Shown here piece by piece: positions 43,059 to 50,832 of a stretch of 64,000 nucleotides of DNA. Numbering within the stretch: position 1 is the stretch's first letter; each line of letters begins with the position of its first letter. The stretch covers positions 434,001-498,000 of the forward strand of contig CAVRGR010000002.1 in the NCBI GenBank assembly GCA_963720775.1. The letters are read 5' to 3'. The translations under genes and the position numbers were made by a program. The notes beneath the pieces were generated by a model. It was not told the DNA's origin and did no database searches. It worked only from the letters and a program-made list of their open reading frames with translations. The stretch comes from JAENVT01 sp963720775 (lineage in GTDB: Bacteria; Actinomycetota; Acidimicrobiia; Acidimicrobiales; Ilumatobacteraceae).

Positions 43059-43586
43059 TCACCACTGAGCGGCATGGATGAACTTGGCGGCGGGCTTTTC
43101 GAGCCATTGCGTGATGCGCATCACGAGGCCCATGTCTGCCTGGCGAGCGGTCCGCAGATTTGTCAATCGGCTTGGCGTGCAGCCCAGTGTCTCAGCCAGA
43201 TCCGCCCACGCGAGACCACGCTCCTGACGTTGCGCGTTGAGCGCGGCGTGGAGCTGACTCAGGTCCCACCGCAGACGACTATCGGGTCCGGGCTCCGGCA
43301 ACCGAGTGTCGCCCACGTCGACCGCCGGGCCCCTGAGGAACTCCTCTGGCGCCCGGCCAAGCCAGCGCAACATGAACAGCGCGTATTGACAAGAGGTCGC
43401 GTCACGCGCGCCCAGTCTCGAGACCGCCCCTCCTCAAAGGGGGTGATCACCGCGATGTGAGTTGAGCTCCGACGACTGTTGCCACAGCTCGTCCGCGAAC
43501 TCGTACCAGCTCAACCCCCGGTCACGACGCCCGGCGTCGAACGCAGCGAAAAACGCCGCGAAATCGAACACGGGTACGGCCGTCAC
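43059..43586 (-). pseudogene. Two-module HTH regulator interrupted by an in-frame TGA
   Basis: Read from the GTG at 43586, the frame gives a first helix-turn-helix-like half (VFDFAAFFAAFDAGRRDRG, then LSWYEFADELWQQSSELN), a TGA at 43436-43434 as codon 51, and then continues in the same frame with GGAVSRLGARDATSCQYALF, MLRWLGRAPEEFL and a second half (DLSQLHAALNAQRQERGLAW, ADLAETLGCTPSRLTNLR, ITQWLEKPAAKFIHAAQW) to 43059. The two halves look like tandem copies of one domain. The TGA probably replaces a Cys or other sense codon. A shortened product could start at the ATG at 43373. Confidence 0.7.
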
Positions 43587-43782
43587 TCATTGGAAGTTAT
43601 CACGGCGAACCGAATCGACGGCGGGACGAAACGATCGACTGACGCTTCCTCACCCCTACCCAACGGCCCAAGTCGCTGAGCTCATGATCCCAGAGCTGGC
43701 CTCCGCGACCACGGGTCCCGAAGCATCCAAGACCGCCGCCTACGAAGAACCAGCACCGGTCGCACCAGGGTGTGCTGCGAAG

Positions 43783-44388
43783 ATGTCCTCCGTGAGCTTC
43801 TCCGACCAAGGGATCCATCCGCCCGTGGGATTCGCGGGCGACGGTTTCATCGTACGACCGCTGGTGCCGACTGATGTCGTGCTCGATCACGACGCCGTGA
43901 TGGCGAGCCGCGAGTTCCTGTATCACTGGGAACAGGATCCCCCCTACCCGCCGGAGGACTTCTCCGTTGAGGACAACCTGGCTGATCTCGAGCAGATGGA
44001 CGAGGCCCACCGGACCGGGTGCCGCTACACCTACACCGTCATGAACGCCGACGAGTCCCAGGCTCTCGGTTGCATCTACCTGCTGCCGAATGACGACCGA
44101 ATGTATCGGACCGCCGACGTGACATCGCACGACGGCACCGAACTCTCGTCGGTCGACGCCACCGTCTCGTTCTGGGTTCGGCCCTCCACCTGGGAGGACG
44201 GGTTCGAGCGCACGCTTCTCGAGGCGGTGCTCGCCTGGCTCCGAGACGATTGGGCGCTCGAACGGCCGGTGATCATCACCAACGAGCAACTCGATCACCA
44301 GATCGCCACGATCGAGTCCCTCGGCCTCACTCGGCGCTTTGACTACGACCGCGACAAGGACATGTACACGTCCTACGCATACGCCTGA
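43783..44388 (+). CDS. GNAT-like N-acetyltransferase
   Basis: The ATG at 43783 gives 201 residues. The pattern GFIVRPLVPTDVVLDHDAVMA, then YTYTVMNADESQALGCIYLL, VSFWVRPSTWEDGFERTLLE and the C-terminal FDYDRDKDMYTSYAY follows the GNAT acetyltransferase fold, although the acetyl-CoA loop is not classical. The frame is open further upstream to 43462, but that part crosses the broken regulator and looks non-coding; an ATG at 43684 is possible. The substrate is unknown. Confidence 0.75.
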   Translation: MSSVSFSDQGIHPPVGFAGDGFIVRPLVPTDVVLDHDAVMASREFLYHWEQDPPYPPEDFSVEDNLADLEQMDEAHRTGCRYTYTVMNADESQALGCIYLLPNDDRMYRTADVTSHDGTELSSVDATVSFWVRPSTWEDGFERTLLEAVLAWLRDDWALERPVIITNEQLDHQIATIESLGLTRRFDYDRDKDMYTSYAYA

Positions 44389-44399
44389 CCAGGCGCGCG

Positions 44400-44420
44400 C
44401 CAGATGCGCGCCAGATGCGA
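44400..44420 (+). repeat. Tandem CCAGATGCG repeat
   Basis: Two copies of CCAGATGCG lie 11 bases apart just after the acetyltransferase gene. They match the core of the CAGATGCGCC motif found elsewhere in the accessory region. Confidence 0.5.
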
Positions 44421-44487
44421 CGATCTGTTCGAGCGGCGGACGTCGGGCGTAGAACCCACAGCGCCGATGCGCCTTGGCCTCAGGGCG

Positions 44488-44707
44488 TCATCGCAACACT
44501 TGGTTGAGTGCTTGTGATGGTGACATCCAGCCGAGTGTTTGTCGAGGGCGTCCGTTGAGCTCGGCGGCGACGTGGTCGAGGTGGTCTTGGTCGAACGGGG
44601 CGAAGTCGCTGCGTTTGGGGAAGTACTGGCGCAACAGTCCGTTGGTGTTCTCGTTGGTGCCTCGCTGCCATGGGCTGCGCGGATCACAGAAGCATCCCAG
44701 ATCGGCG
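44488..44707 (-). pseudogene. IS30-family transposase, C-terminal remnant
   Basis: Reading leftward from about 44707 gives ADLGCFCDPRSPWQRGTNEN, then TNGLLRQYFPKRSDFAPFDQ, DHLDHVAAELNGRPRQTLGW and SPSQALNQVLR with a TGA at 44490-44488. These are the hallmarks of the IS30 transposase C-terminus, including the catalytic Glu in the GTNENTNG motif. The N-terminal two thirds are missing; upstream sequence changes abruptly into the hipBA control region. It is a dead remnant. Confidence 0.85.
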
Positions 44708-44808
44708 CTTGGTGACGGTCGGAGGGACCGCAGGATCGGGTGTCAGTGGGCGCGCCCAGCCCGAGTTGACCCGCATCAGTTCGCTGGATCGCAGCCCGTT
44801 GTCGATAC

Positions 44809-44826
44809 TGTCGACATATTCCGACA
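44809..44826 (+). promoter_or_regulatory. hipBA operator-like site 1
   Basis: TGTCGACATATTCCGACA is a near-palindrome (TGTCGA, 6 bases, CCGACA; one mismatch). It starts exactly 37 bases before site 2. Confidence 0.7.
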
Positions 44827-44845
44827 TCACGGGGTCCGTCGGTGC

Positions 44846-44863
44846 TGTCGACAAATCTCGACA
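44846..44863 (+). promoter_or_regulatory. hipBA operator-like site 2, overlapping a promoter
   Basis: TGTCGACAAATCTCGACA is a perfect 6+6 palindrome with a 6-base spacer. A -35-like TCGACA (44848-44853) lies inside it, followed by a 16-base spacer and TAGGAT at 44870-44875. Transcription would then start near 44882, which is the ATG of hipB, so the message may be leaderless. Confidence 0.7.
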
Positions 44864-44881
44864 TAGAGGTAGGATGTAGAC

Positions 44882-45118
44882 ATGTCGGAGAATCTCGACG
44901 AGTACGTGGTAGTAGGACCGCAATCTTTGGGCAGATCCATTCGAGAATTCCGCCTTCGTCGCCATCTCTCCCAGCAGGCGCTCGCCGAACAGGTCGGATT
45001 CCACCGTTCGTACCTCTCTGAGTTGGAGTCCGGCGCGACTACCGAGGCACTCGAGAGGATCGTACGGACGCTTTCCGCCCTCAACTTGGAGATCGTGATT
45101 CGAGAACGATCCAGATGA
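44882..45118 (+). CDS. HipB-like XRE-family antitoxin/repressor
   Basis: This 78-residue single-domain HTH protein has SLGRSIREFRLRRHLSQQAL, then AEQVGFHRSYLSELESG, a classic XRE helix-turn-helix, and a short beta-strand tail LNLEIVIRERSR as in HipB. It precedes the HipA gene with a 4-base overlap and three operator-like palindromes lie at its start, as expected for an autoregulated antitoxin that binds HipA. Confidence 0.9.
   Translation: MSENLDEYVVVGPQSLGRSIREFRLRRHLSQQALAEQVGFHRSYLSELESGATTEALERIVRTLSALNLEIVIRERSR
44883..44900 (+). promoter_or_regulatory. hipBA operator-like site 3, overlapping the hipB start codon
   Basis: TGTCGGAGAATCTCGACG has the same half-sites with two mismatches. 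It starts 37 bases after site 2 and overlaps the first codons of hipB. Confidence 0.55.
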
Positions 45119-46347
45119 CGGCTCTGCAGGTGTGGATGGACGGCCGGAACGTCGCGACTCTCAACGAGACGCGTCGCAGGATGACGCTGACCTACGTCGA
45201 GGGTGCCGCCAGGCTCGGTGTTCCGCTCATCTCGGTCGCGATGCCGATGTCGGCCAACTCGTACTCCGACAAGGTAGTCAGGCCGTTCTTTCACGGTCTG
45301 CTCCCCGAAGGCGAAGCGCGGCAGATGATCGCCTACGACTTCGGCCTCGCAGCCAACGACGACTTCGGTCTTCTCGCTCAACTCGGCCGTGACTGCGCCG
45401 GCGCACTCGTTGTACTCCCTGTCGGCGCAGCGCCCGATGACGAGCCAGAACGGCCGCTCGAGGTGCTCGACGAAATCGAGATCGGGCGGCGCCTGCGAGC
45501 GCTTCCCATTCACCCGTTGGGTGTCACCGGCACGATTCGCGCCTCACTGCCCGGTGTCCAACCAAAACTGCTGCTCAACCTGCACGAGGGCAAGTGGTGT
45601 TCGCCGGACGCGCCGCACCCATCGACGCACATCCTCAAACCCTCCATCGTTGAGCTCGAACACTCCGTTGCGAACGAGGCGTTCTGCATGACGTTGGCGA
45701 GCCGCGCCGGCCTCGTCGCCGCCGCAACATCGGTCGCAGAGCTCGATGGCGTGAGGGTTCTGATCTCCGAGCGATACGACCGTCGACCACACTCGAACGG
45801 AACGACGCGGCGACTGCACCAAGAAGACGCGTGCCAAGCCCTTTCGATCCTGACTCGCGTCGCCAGAGAAAAGTACGAGGCCTTCGGCGGGCCGAACCTG
45901 CGCGCTATAGCCAAAGTGCTCACCCAATGGGGCGGATCGGGCACCGATCTCCTCCAAGCCGTGACCTTCAGTGTCCTGATGGGGAACGCTGACCTTCACG
46001 GCAAGAACCTGTCATTTCTGCACGACGATGATGGCACCATCGCAGTCGCACCGATCTACGACGTGATGTGCACCACCTACTACGACGGCCAGCAAGGACG
46101 ACGAGCTGTCGACACCGAACTCGGCCTGTTCATCGCAGACAAGACCGACATCCTGACCGTCACGGTCGACGATCTCGTCGCCGAAGCTCGAGCCTGGGGT
46201 ATGCAACCAGCGACTGCTCGTGACACTGTTTCGTCGCTAGCTGCCCACGTCACGGCCGCCATCGACGGCACCGTCGATCGGCTCGGATTCGAAGTGCCAG
46301 CCGCGCTCATCGAACGTGTTCGGGAGCGAACGACAAGTTTCGCGTAA
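45115..46347 (+). CDS. HipA-like serine/threonine kinase toxin
   Basis: This 410-residue protein has the N-terminal HipA domain (VVRPFFHGLLPEGEARQMIA) and the C-terminal kinase domain. The activation-loop segment SLPGVQPKLLL matches the S/GxQxK region containing the autophosphorylated Ser in E. coli HipA. HILKPS, MGNADLHGKNLSFL (catalytic) and APIYDVMCTT (metal binding) complete the kinase set. E. coli HipA phosphorylates glutamyl-tRNA synthetase and causes persistence; the target here is not known. All motifs are intact. Confidence 0.93.
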   Translation: MTALQVWMDGRNVATLNETRRRMTLTYVEGAARLGVPLISVAMPMSANSYSDKVVRPFFHGLLPEGEARQMIAYDFGLAANDDFGLLAQLGRDCAGALVVLPVGAAPDDEPERPLEVLDEIEIGRRLRALPIHPLGVTGTIRASLPGVQPKLLLNLHEGKWCSPDAPHPSTHILKPSIVELEHSVANEAFCMTLASRAGLVAAATSVAELDGVRVLISERYDRRPHSNGTTRRLHQEDACQALSILTRVAREKYEAFGGPNLRAIAKVLTQWGGSGTDLLQAVTFSVLMGNADLHGKNLSFLHDDDGTIAVAPIYDVMCTTYYDGQQGRRAVDTELGLFIADKTDILTVTVDDLVAEARAWGMQPATARDTVSSLAAHVTAAIDGTVDRLGFEVPAALIERVRERTTSFA

Positions 46348-46682
46348 CGTCGACCCGCCACCCGACGGAACGGACAGCGCGACGAACAAATGGCCACCCG
46401 ATCGTCATGCCAGCTCTACCGACGAACTGAGCCGACGGGCGTGCCCTTACCGTCGAATCACGTGTGGCCCGGGAGCGCGGATGCGCCGTTTGGGGCGCCT
46501 CGACTGCCCGAGGCAGGGCGGAGTTCTGTGCTGTCGTTGAGCGTCCCAGACCGGCACTTCGTGGACGATGGCACCGGGCGTTAGTAGGGCACGCCGGTGG
46601 TCTGTGCAGCCACAGAACCATACGTTCGCTTCTGTGGCTTCACAGAAAATCAACGCGCTGTCATCTACCGCAGGGTCGGTGG
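46348..46682. other. 335-base gap without a convincing gene
   Basis: The gap lies between convergent hipA and LD-carboxypeptidase genes. It holds a GATGCGCC motif at 46480-46487, a GGGGCGCC-rich stretch and the hairpin at 46608-46639. Open frames here have shadow-like composition. Confidence 0.5.
46608..46639. terminator. Hairpin between convergent genes
   Basis: AGCCACAGAA at 46608-46617 pairs perfectly with TTCTGTGGCT at 46630-46639, with a 12-base loop. It is the likely terminator for the leftward carboxypeptidase gene and perhaps hipA. No clear T-run follows on either strand. Confidence 0.55.
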
Positions 46683-47714
46683 TCATTCGACGGCGGGTTC
46701 GAGCAGCCTGAAGGTGGCGGCGGTCGGGTGTAGCTCAGCGGTGACGCCGAGCGGGAGAACCCATTGCGGGTCGGTGTGCCCGAAATCCATGTTGGTCGCG
46801 AGAGCGACATGTGTCGCGCCGAACGCGTCGATGACGATCGAGTGGATGGCATCGTCGAGCGCGAGGTTCTGATCGGCGGCGTATCCGCGGGCGCGCCCGA
46901 AAATGAGTCCCTTGATCCGCTCGAGCACGCCCTGGACGCCGTAGTTGAACAACCACTCCCGGACATGCTCGACAGTCGGTCGATTCTCGGATGTCTCGAG
47001 GAAGAGGATCCGGTCTGTCCACCAGTCCTCCGATGGCCAATATCGAGAGCCCTTGAGGGACTCGAGGACCTCGATGCACCCGCCGACCAGGCGCCCTTGC
47101 ACGCGGTCGTCACCGTTCAGCCATCGCCATCCTTCGTGGTGTCGCAGTTCGCCGACTGCGGTGGGATCGTCCGTCACATTCCAATCGGCGTAGCTGTCCA
47201 CCCAGTGCGGGTACGGTCGGTAGTCGTAGGTCGGCGCCGGGTCGAACAGGATCGATCGGACGTGATTCTCGAACGCGGGGAACCACGCCGACTGTGCGAA
47301 TCCGGCCATAACGGAGGGTCCGTTGAAGGTGACGAGACCGAGCTGATGCGCGAACAACAGCTGCGTCGTGGTGTCCGAGTAGCCCATGAACACCTTCGGG
47401 TTGTCGCGGATCACGTCTGCGTCGAGGTGCGGCAGGATCCGGGCCGAGTCGTCACCGCCGATGGATGCAACGATCGCGGCGATCGACGGGTCCGCGAACG
47501 CGGCGTTGAGATCTGCCGCCCGGCCCGCTGGGTCGGCGCGGAGGTCGCCTGGCGGTCGGCGAGTGCCCGGGTACTCGCGCACGACGAGTCCTAGCCGTTC
47601 CAACGCGGCGATGCCTGCACGGTGGACAGCTGGGAACGAATGCGGGCCTCCCCACGACGTCGTGACAACCGCCACGATGTCCCCGACTTTCAAGCGCTGC
47701 GGTCGCTGTAGCAC
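46683..47714 (-). CDS. S66 family LD-carboxypeptidase-like protein
   Basis: This 343-residue protein belongs to the LdcA/MccF family. Catalytic residues are Ser113 in FMGYSDTTTQL, Glu in LETSENRPTVE and His in MDFGHTDPQWVLPLG. LD-carboxypeptidases trim tetrapeptide stems during peptidoglycan recycling, while MccF-type relatives cleave the toxic aminoacyl nucleotide of microcin C. The AIVASIGGDDSARILPHLD segment and GYSDTTT resemble MccF as much as LdcA, so an antibiotic-resistance role is possible. The start is a GTG at 47714. Confidence 0.9.
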   Translation of the reverse strand: MLQRPQRLKVGDIVAVVTTSWGGPHSFPAVHRAGIAALERLGLVVREYPGTRRPPGDLRADPAGRAADLNAAFADPSIAAIVASIGGDDSARILPHLDADVIRDNPKVFMGYSDTTTQLLFAHQLGLVTFNGPSVMAGFAQSAWFPAFENHVRSILFDPAPTYDYRPYPHWVDSYADWNVTDDPTAVGELRHHEGWRWLNGDDRVQGRLVGGCIEVLESLKGSRYWPSEDWWTDRILFLETSENRPTVEHVREWLFNYGVQGVLERIKGLIFGRARGYAADQNLALDDAIHSIVIDAFGATHVALATNMDFGHTDPQWVLPLGVTAELHPTAATFRLLEPAVE

Positions 47715-47926
47715 CTCGCCAGTGTCCTATGCCCGACCGCACGCTGATCAGCAATCTCAACCTGTTCTGGCGTGGCAAGTGTCTGAGACCACCAACGCCC
47801 GCAAGCGCAGGCTGCGAGACACGTCCAGGAGCGCCGCGATCGGGGTCCTTCGTCGGCGCTGTCGCGACCGTCGTCATGCGCGCGCGTTCTGTGCTCGTGC
47901 TGGGTTGCCGCTACAGCGGGTTGATG

Positions 47927-48340
47927 TCAGATCGCGGCGATAGCGACGTTGGTGTGACCGTCGGCGAGACGGGTGAGGTCGCCGGGGGCATGGGTGAGCA
48001 CCATGCCTCCACCGAACCGTATTGCTGTCGCCACGACCAGCGCATCGGTAGCCAGCTCGCTGCCAGCGCCTGCCGCAGCAAGCAGGTGGCCCGCAACCCG
48101 GGCTGTGCGCGCCCCGGTGCTCACGACCTGGGCGAAGCCACGGGCTAGAACCGAGTCGATGGCGGCGTCGGTGCCGCCGCCCCGGTACAACTCGACGAGC
48201 ACTGCCGAGGGCACGCGAACCGGAAAGTTCTTCTGGTGGGCGCTGCGCAACGCCGCACGCACACGCTGATGACGCTGCAGATCCCGGTGTGGTCGGGCGA
48301 GCGCGGACAGCGCCTCGCTGTCAAGGACTAGGACGGCCAC
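47927..48340 (-). CDS. PIN-domain ribonuclease toxin, VapC-like
   Basis: This 137-residue PIN domain has acidic residues at Asp7 (LVLDSEALSAL), Glu in VLVELYRGGG and Asp in ATDALVVATAI, the usual metal-binding set. VapC toxins cleave tRNA or rRNA. The gene overlaps its antitoxin gene by 13 bases, so translation is coupled. Confidence 0.9.
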   Translation of the reverse strand: MAVLVLDSEALSALARPHRDLQRHQRVRAALRSAHQKNFPVRVPSAVLVELYRGGGTDAAIDSVLARGFAQVVSTGARTARVAGHLLAAAGAGSELATDALVVATAIRFGGGMVLTHAPGDLTRLADGHTNVAIAAI

Positions 48341-48546
48341 AGTTCGTCGTACTGCTCGACCACTCCCGCGGGAACCGTCCCGAACTCGACATCAAGCTCA
48401 TCGAGGTATTCGGCGAGAAGATCTCGCTCCAATTCGTGCTCGACAGCTCGCGCAACGAAGCCACTCAAGCCGCGATCGCCGACATGAGATTCGACCCGGG
48501 TGGCGAGAGCTTCCTCAACACTCACTGACCACTTCGTAACAGCCAT
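48328..48546 (-). CDS. VapB-like antitoxin
   Basis: This 72-residue protein has an N-terminal ribbon-helix-helix-like segment (KWSVSVEEALATRVESHVGD, RGLSGFVARAVEHEL) and an acidic C-terminus (AEYLDELDVEFGTVP) suited to blocking the toxin active site. A palindrome sits immediately before its start. It is the first gene of the pair. Confidence 0.85.
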   Translation of the reverse strand: MAVTKWSVSVEEALATRVESHVGDRGLSGFVARAVEHELERDLLAEYLDELDVEFGTVPAGVVEQYDELWPS

Positions 48547-48552
48547 GCTCCT

Positions 48553-48572
48553 AATCCTACCAGGGTAGGAAT
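48553..48572 (-). promoter_or_regulatory. Palindromic operator of vapBC
   Basis: AATCCTACCAGGGTAGGAAT contains the perfect palindrome CCTACC-AG-GGTAGG and matches over 8 of 9 positions in each arm. It ends 6 bases upstream of the antitoxin ATG, as expected for an autoregulatory site. Confidence 0.65.
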
Positions 48573-48611
48573 CCCATGGCTACCTGTTCGGGATGCCCGA
48601 GTAAGCGATCA

Positions 48612-48626
48612 CAGATGCGCCTGATG
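48612..48626 (+). repeat. CAGATGCGCCTGATG repeat, copy 3
   Basis: This differs from copies 1 and 2 only in the last base. It is flanked by ATCA and TGAT, which form a small palindrome around the core. Confidence 0.55.
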
Positions 48627-48681
48627 GAGAGTGTCGACTGGCCAGCGGTGGACCGGAGATCTGTGTCGTCCCAGACCGCAG

Positions 48682-49008
48682 TTATTGCACCGTCGAGAAG
48701 TCGGTCGGTCGCCAGAACTCGTTGCGGATGCTCGCGACGATCTTGTCGGGCGTCTCGCTCGCGACCCGGGCGGAGATCCAGTCCGGGTCCGCCACGAACC
48801 CGGGCCACTTCTCCTCGCGCTCGGCGAGCGATTCCCAGGCGAGCAGGTAGTGCAGCACCTGGTTGTTCTCGCCGACTTCGACGGTCCAGAAGCCGGCCGG
48901 GCGGATGCCGTGCTTCTCCCACAGGCCCAGCGTGGTCGTGCGGAAGCGGTCGAGCAGGGCCGGCAGGCGTCCGGGCAGGCACGTGTAGGTGCGGTATTCG
49001 TAGATCAC
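48682..49008 (-). CDS. NIPSNAP family protein
   Basis: This 108-residue alpha/beta-barrel protein has the NIPSNAP pattern MIYEYRTYTCLPGRLPALLD, GFWTVEVGENNQVLHYLLAW and REEKWPGFVADPDW. Members are small dimeric proteins of unclear function. It seems to stand alone. Confidence 0.88.
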   Translation of the reverse strand: MIYEYRTYTCLPGRLPALLDRFRTTTLGLWEKHGIRPAGFWTVEVGENNQVLHYLLAWESLAEREEKWPGFVADPDWISARVASETPDKIVASIRNEFWRPTDFSTVQ

Positions 49009-49506
49009 TGGCGGATCCTAGCCTCCACGCATCCCAGGGCGGCTCAAGCCCGGATCGTTCGTAGCGGCCGGTGAGGGGTCGCCTGCAAATGCCCCTTGAC
49101 CTGGGATGATTGACACTGTTGCTACAGATCAACAACTTCCCACGATTCGGAGAGCGTTCTCACCCAGAACGTTGTCCCTCGGGGGACGGCGTCGGGATTC
49201 GCTGTGGAGGTGAGCCTTCCGCGGCCGAGTGCCTTCGACGACGCTGTGCACCCACCTCCTCGGAAGCGTCTCGTAACCGCGCGCTGCGGAACGTGCCCGG
49301 TGTGGCGGGGAACACCGGGTCGGGGCGCGACCAGATGCGCCGTTCGGGGGTGCCTTGCTGCGTGTGTGAACTCAGGCCCCTATGCGGGGCCTCCGCCGTC
49401 AAACGCAAGGCCGAGAACAGCGCACAGATCCGGCAGAGAGATGATGGTGGGGTTGTCCCCGAAGTGCCGTCGAATACGGGGCAAAGGTTGGATGTGGCCA
49501 CGGCGA
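49009..49506. other. 498-base gap without a convincing gene
   Basis: I see no frame with protein-like composition. Notable items are a CAGATGCGCC motif at 49332-49341 and a hairpin AGGCCCC / GGGGCCT at 49374-49392. It marks the right edge of the accessory region. Confidence 0.55.
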
Positions 49507-50754
49507 CTACTCGACCGCTGGTTGATCACGACTCCTCCATCTGCCGACTGCGCACGCGGCGAGGACCACGATCACCGGCTCGGCAGAGGCCCGGATGCGA
49601 TGACCACCGTAGAACACGACCGTGGTGATCGCCACGACGACGACTGGTAACAACAGCACAGCGAGGTGGAGCCGTCGGAGCCGGAAGGCACCGATCGCCG
49701 CGATCGGGGCGAGGATCCAGAACGATACGACGCCGGCCCAGGTGGCGAGCCGTTCGCGTTCCTCCCCCACGTCGCCGTGCACCAGACCGGTGACGTCGTA
49801 CACGTCGAGGGTTCGACCGACCCTGGCGGCGACGACCACGGGCAGCCGGCTGAGGTGGTCGCCGGCGTAGCGAAGTCCGAGGCGGCGCTGCTCGCTGGAA
49901 CGTACCGAAGTGTCTTCCCCGTTCTCACCGATGTGGGCGTTGACGACGCAGAACAGCGACCAGCCACCGAGCGCGGGACCGTAGTACGAGTCCTCGCAGT
50001 TGGCGCCCAGCCACAGCGGGCCTTCGTTGGTGGTGAGCAGAACCGGTCGATCGAAACGAGTGGCGTTGAAGATCACCCATGGAGCGATCACCACGATCGA
50101 GGCAGCGAGAACTGCGATCGCCTGCCTGCCGAACCTCTGTGCAGCTCTCCGTCCCACGATCACCATCAACATCGCGATGAGCGGTGCAAGGAGGATGAGC
50201 TCGCTGCGCGCCAGGGCGCCGAGACCGACGAGTGCCCCACACACCACTGCTCGCCGGAAGCTCGGCGATTCACACCATCGCAGCACGACCAACATGGTCA
50301 GCGCGATCAGCAGCGCACTCACGCTCTCCGACATGACCAGCCCGTCGTTGATCCACAGGTTGGGGTAGACGGCAGCGAGTGCGGCCGCAATCAGCCCGAT
50401 CCGGTCGTCGCCGATTCGTCGGGCCACGAGCCCGATGACCGCCACCGTGGCAATCCCGCAGACGACGGTGACCATCCGCTGACGATTGGTCGGGTCGCCA
50501 CCGAAGCTGACGAGGGCCATGAGCGTCGACGTGAGCGGCCCGTGCTCGGCCCCGGCCTGGTCGGAGAACACCTCGCGGAACCAAACGCCGTGGGCGAGTT
50601 GCCTGGCCTGCGCGCTGTAGTACAGCGAGTCGTTGAGCAGCAGACCCTTGTTCCACTTGGTGATGAGCAACCGAGCGATCCGCAGCACCGCCCCACCCGC
50701 AACCACCGCCGCCAAGCTGCTTCGGAAGTCGCGTCCGGCACCGGTTTCGCCCAC
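49507..50754 (-). CDS. GT-C fold membrane glycosyltransferase, ArnT/PMT-like
   Basis: A GTG at 50754 gives 415 residues with about ten membrane helices. The early loop NKGLLLNDSLYYSAQARQLA has the acidic Asp expected of GT39/GT83-like enzymes that use polyprenyl-phosphate sugars. FSDQAGAEHGPLTSTLMALV and AAVYPNLWINDGLVMSES follow. The open frame runs further upstream to 51552, but that part is antisense to the DNA glycosylase gene. The acceptor and donor are not known; the neighbours suggest an envelope glycan. Confidence 0.8.
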   Translation of the reverse strand: MGETGAGRDFRSSLAAVVAGGAVLRIARLLITKWNKGLLLNDSLYYSAQARQLAHGVWFREVFSDQAGAEHGPLTSTLMALVSFGGDPTNRQRMVTVVCGIATVAVIGLVARRIGDDRIGLIAAALAAVYPNLWINDGLVMSESVSALLIALTMLVVLRWCESPSFRRAVVCGALVGLGALARSELILLAPLIAMLMVIVGRRAAQRFGRQAIAVLAASIVVIAPWVIFNATRFDRPVLLTTNEGPLWLGANCEDSYYGPALGGWSLFCVVNAHIGENGEDTSVRSSEQRRLGLRYAGDHLSRLPVVVAARVGRTLDVYDVTGLVHGDVGEERERLATWAGVVSFWILAPIAAIGAFRLRRLHLAVLLLPVVVVAITTVVFYGGHRIRASAEPVIVVLAACAVGRWRSRDQPAVE

Positions 50755-50832
50755 GACCGGCGAGGCTAGTGCCCACCTCGCGGCAGTGAGCGGAGCGACC
50801 CGCGTGTCACACCCGCTTGCTACGGTCGCCTC

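Noticed and set aside
43434..43436. Selenocysteine at the in-frame TGA
   Set aside because: HTH regulators are not known selenoproteins and I see no convincing insertion hairpin just after it; a nonsense change is simpler.
39434..49341. Integron attC sites for the CAGATGCGCC motif
   Set aside because: The core GTTRRRY/RYYYAAC boxes are absent and no integron integrase is in the window.
49160..49501. A 113-codon leftward frame in the right-edge gap
   Set aside because: Low-complexity Pro/Arg/Ser-rich sequence without a ribosome site or family resemblance.
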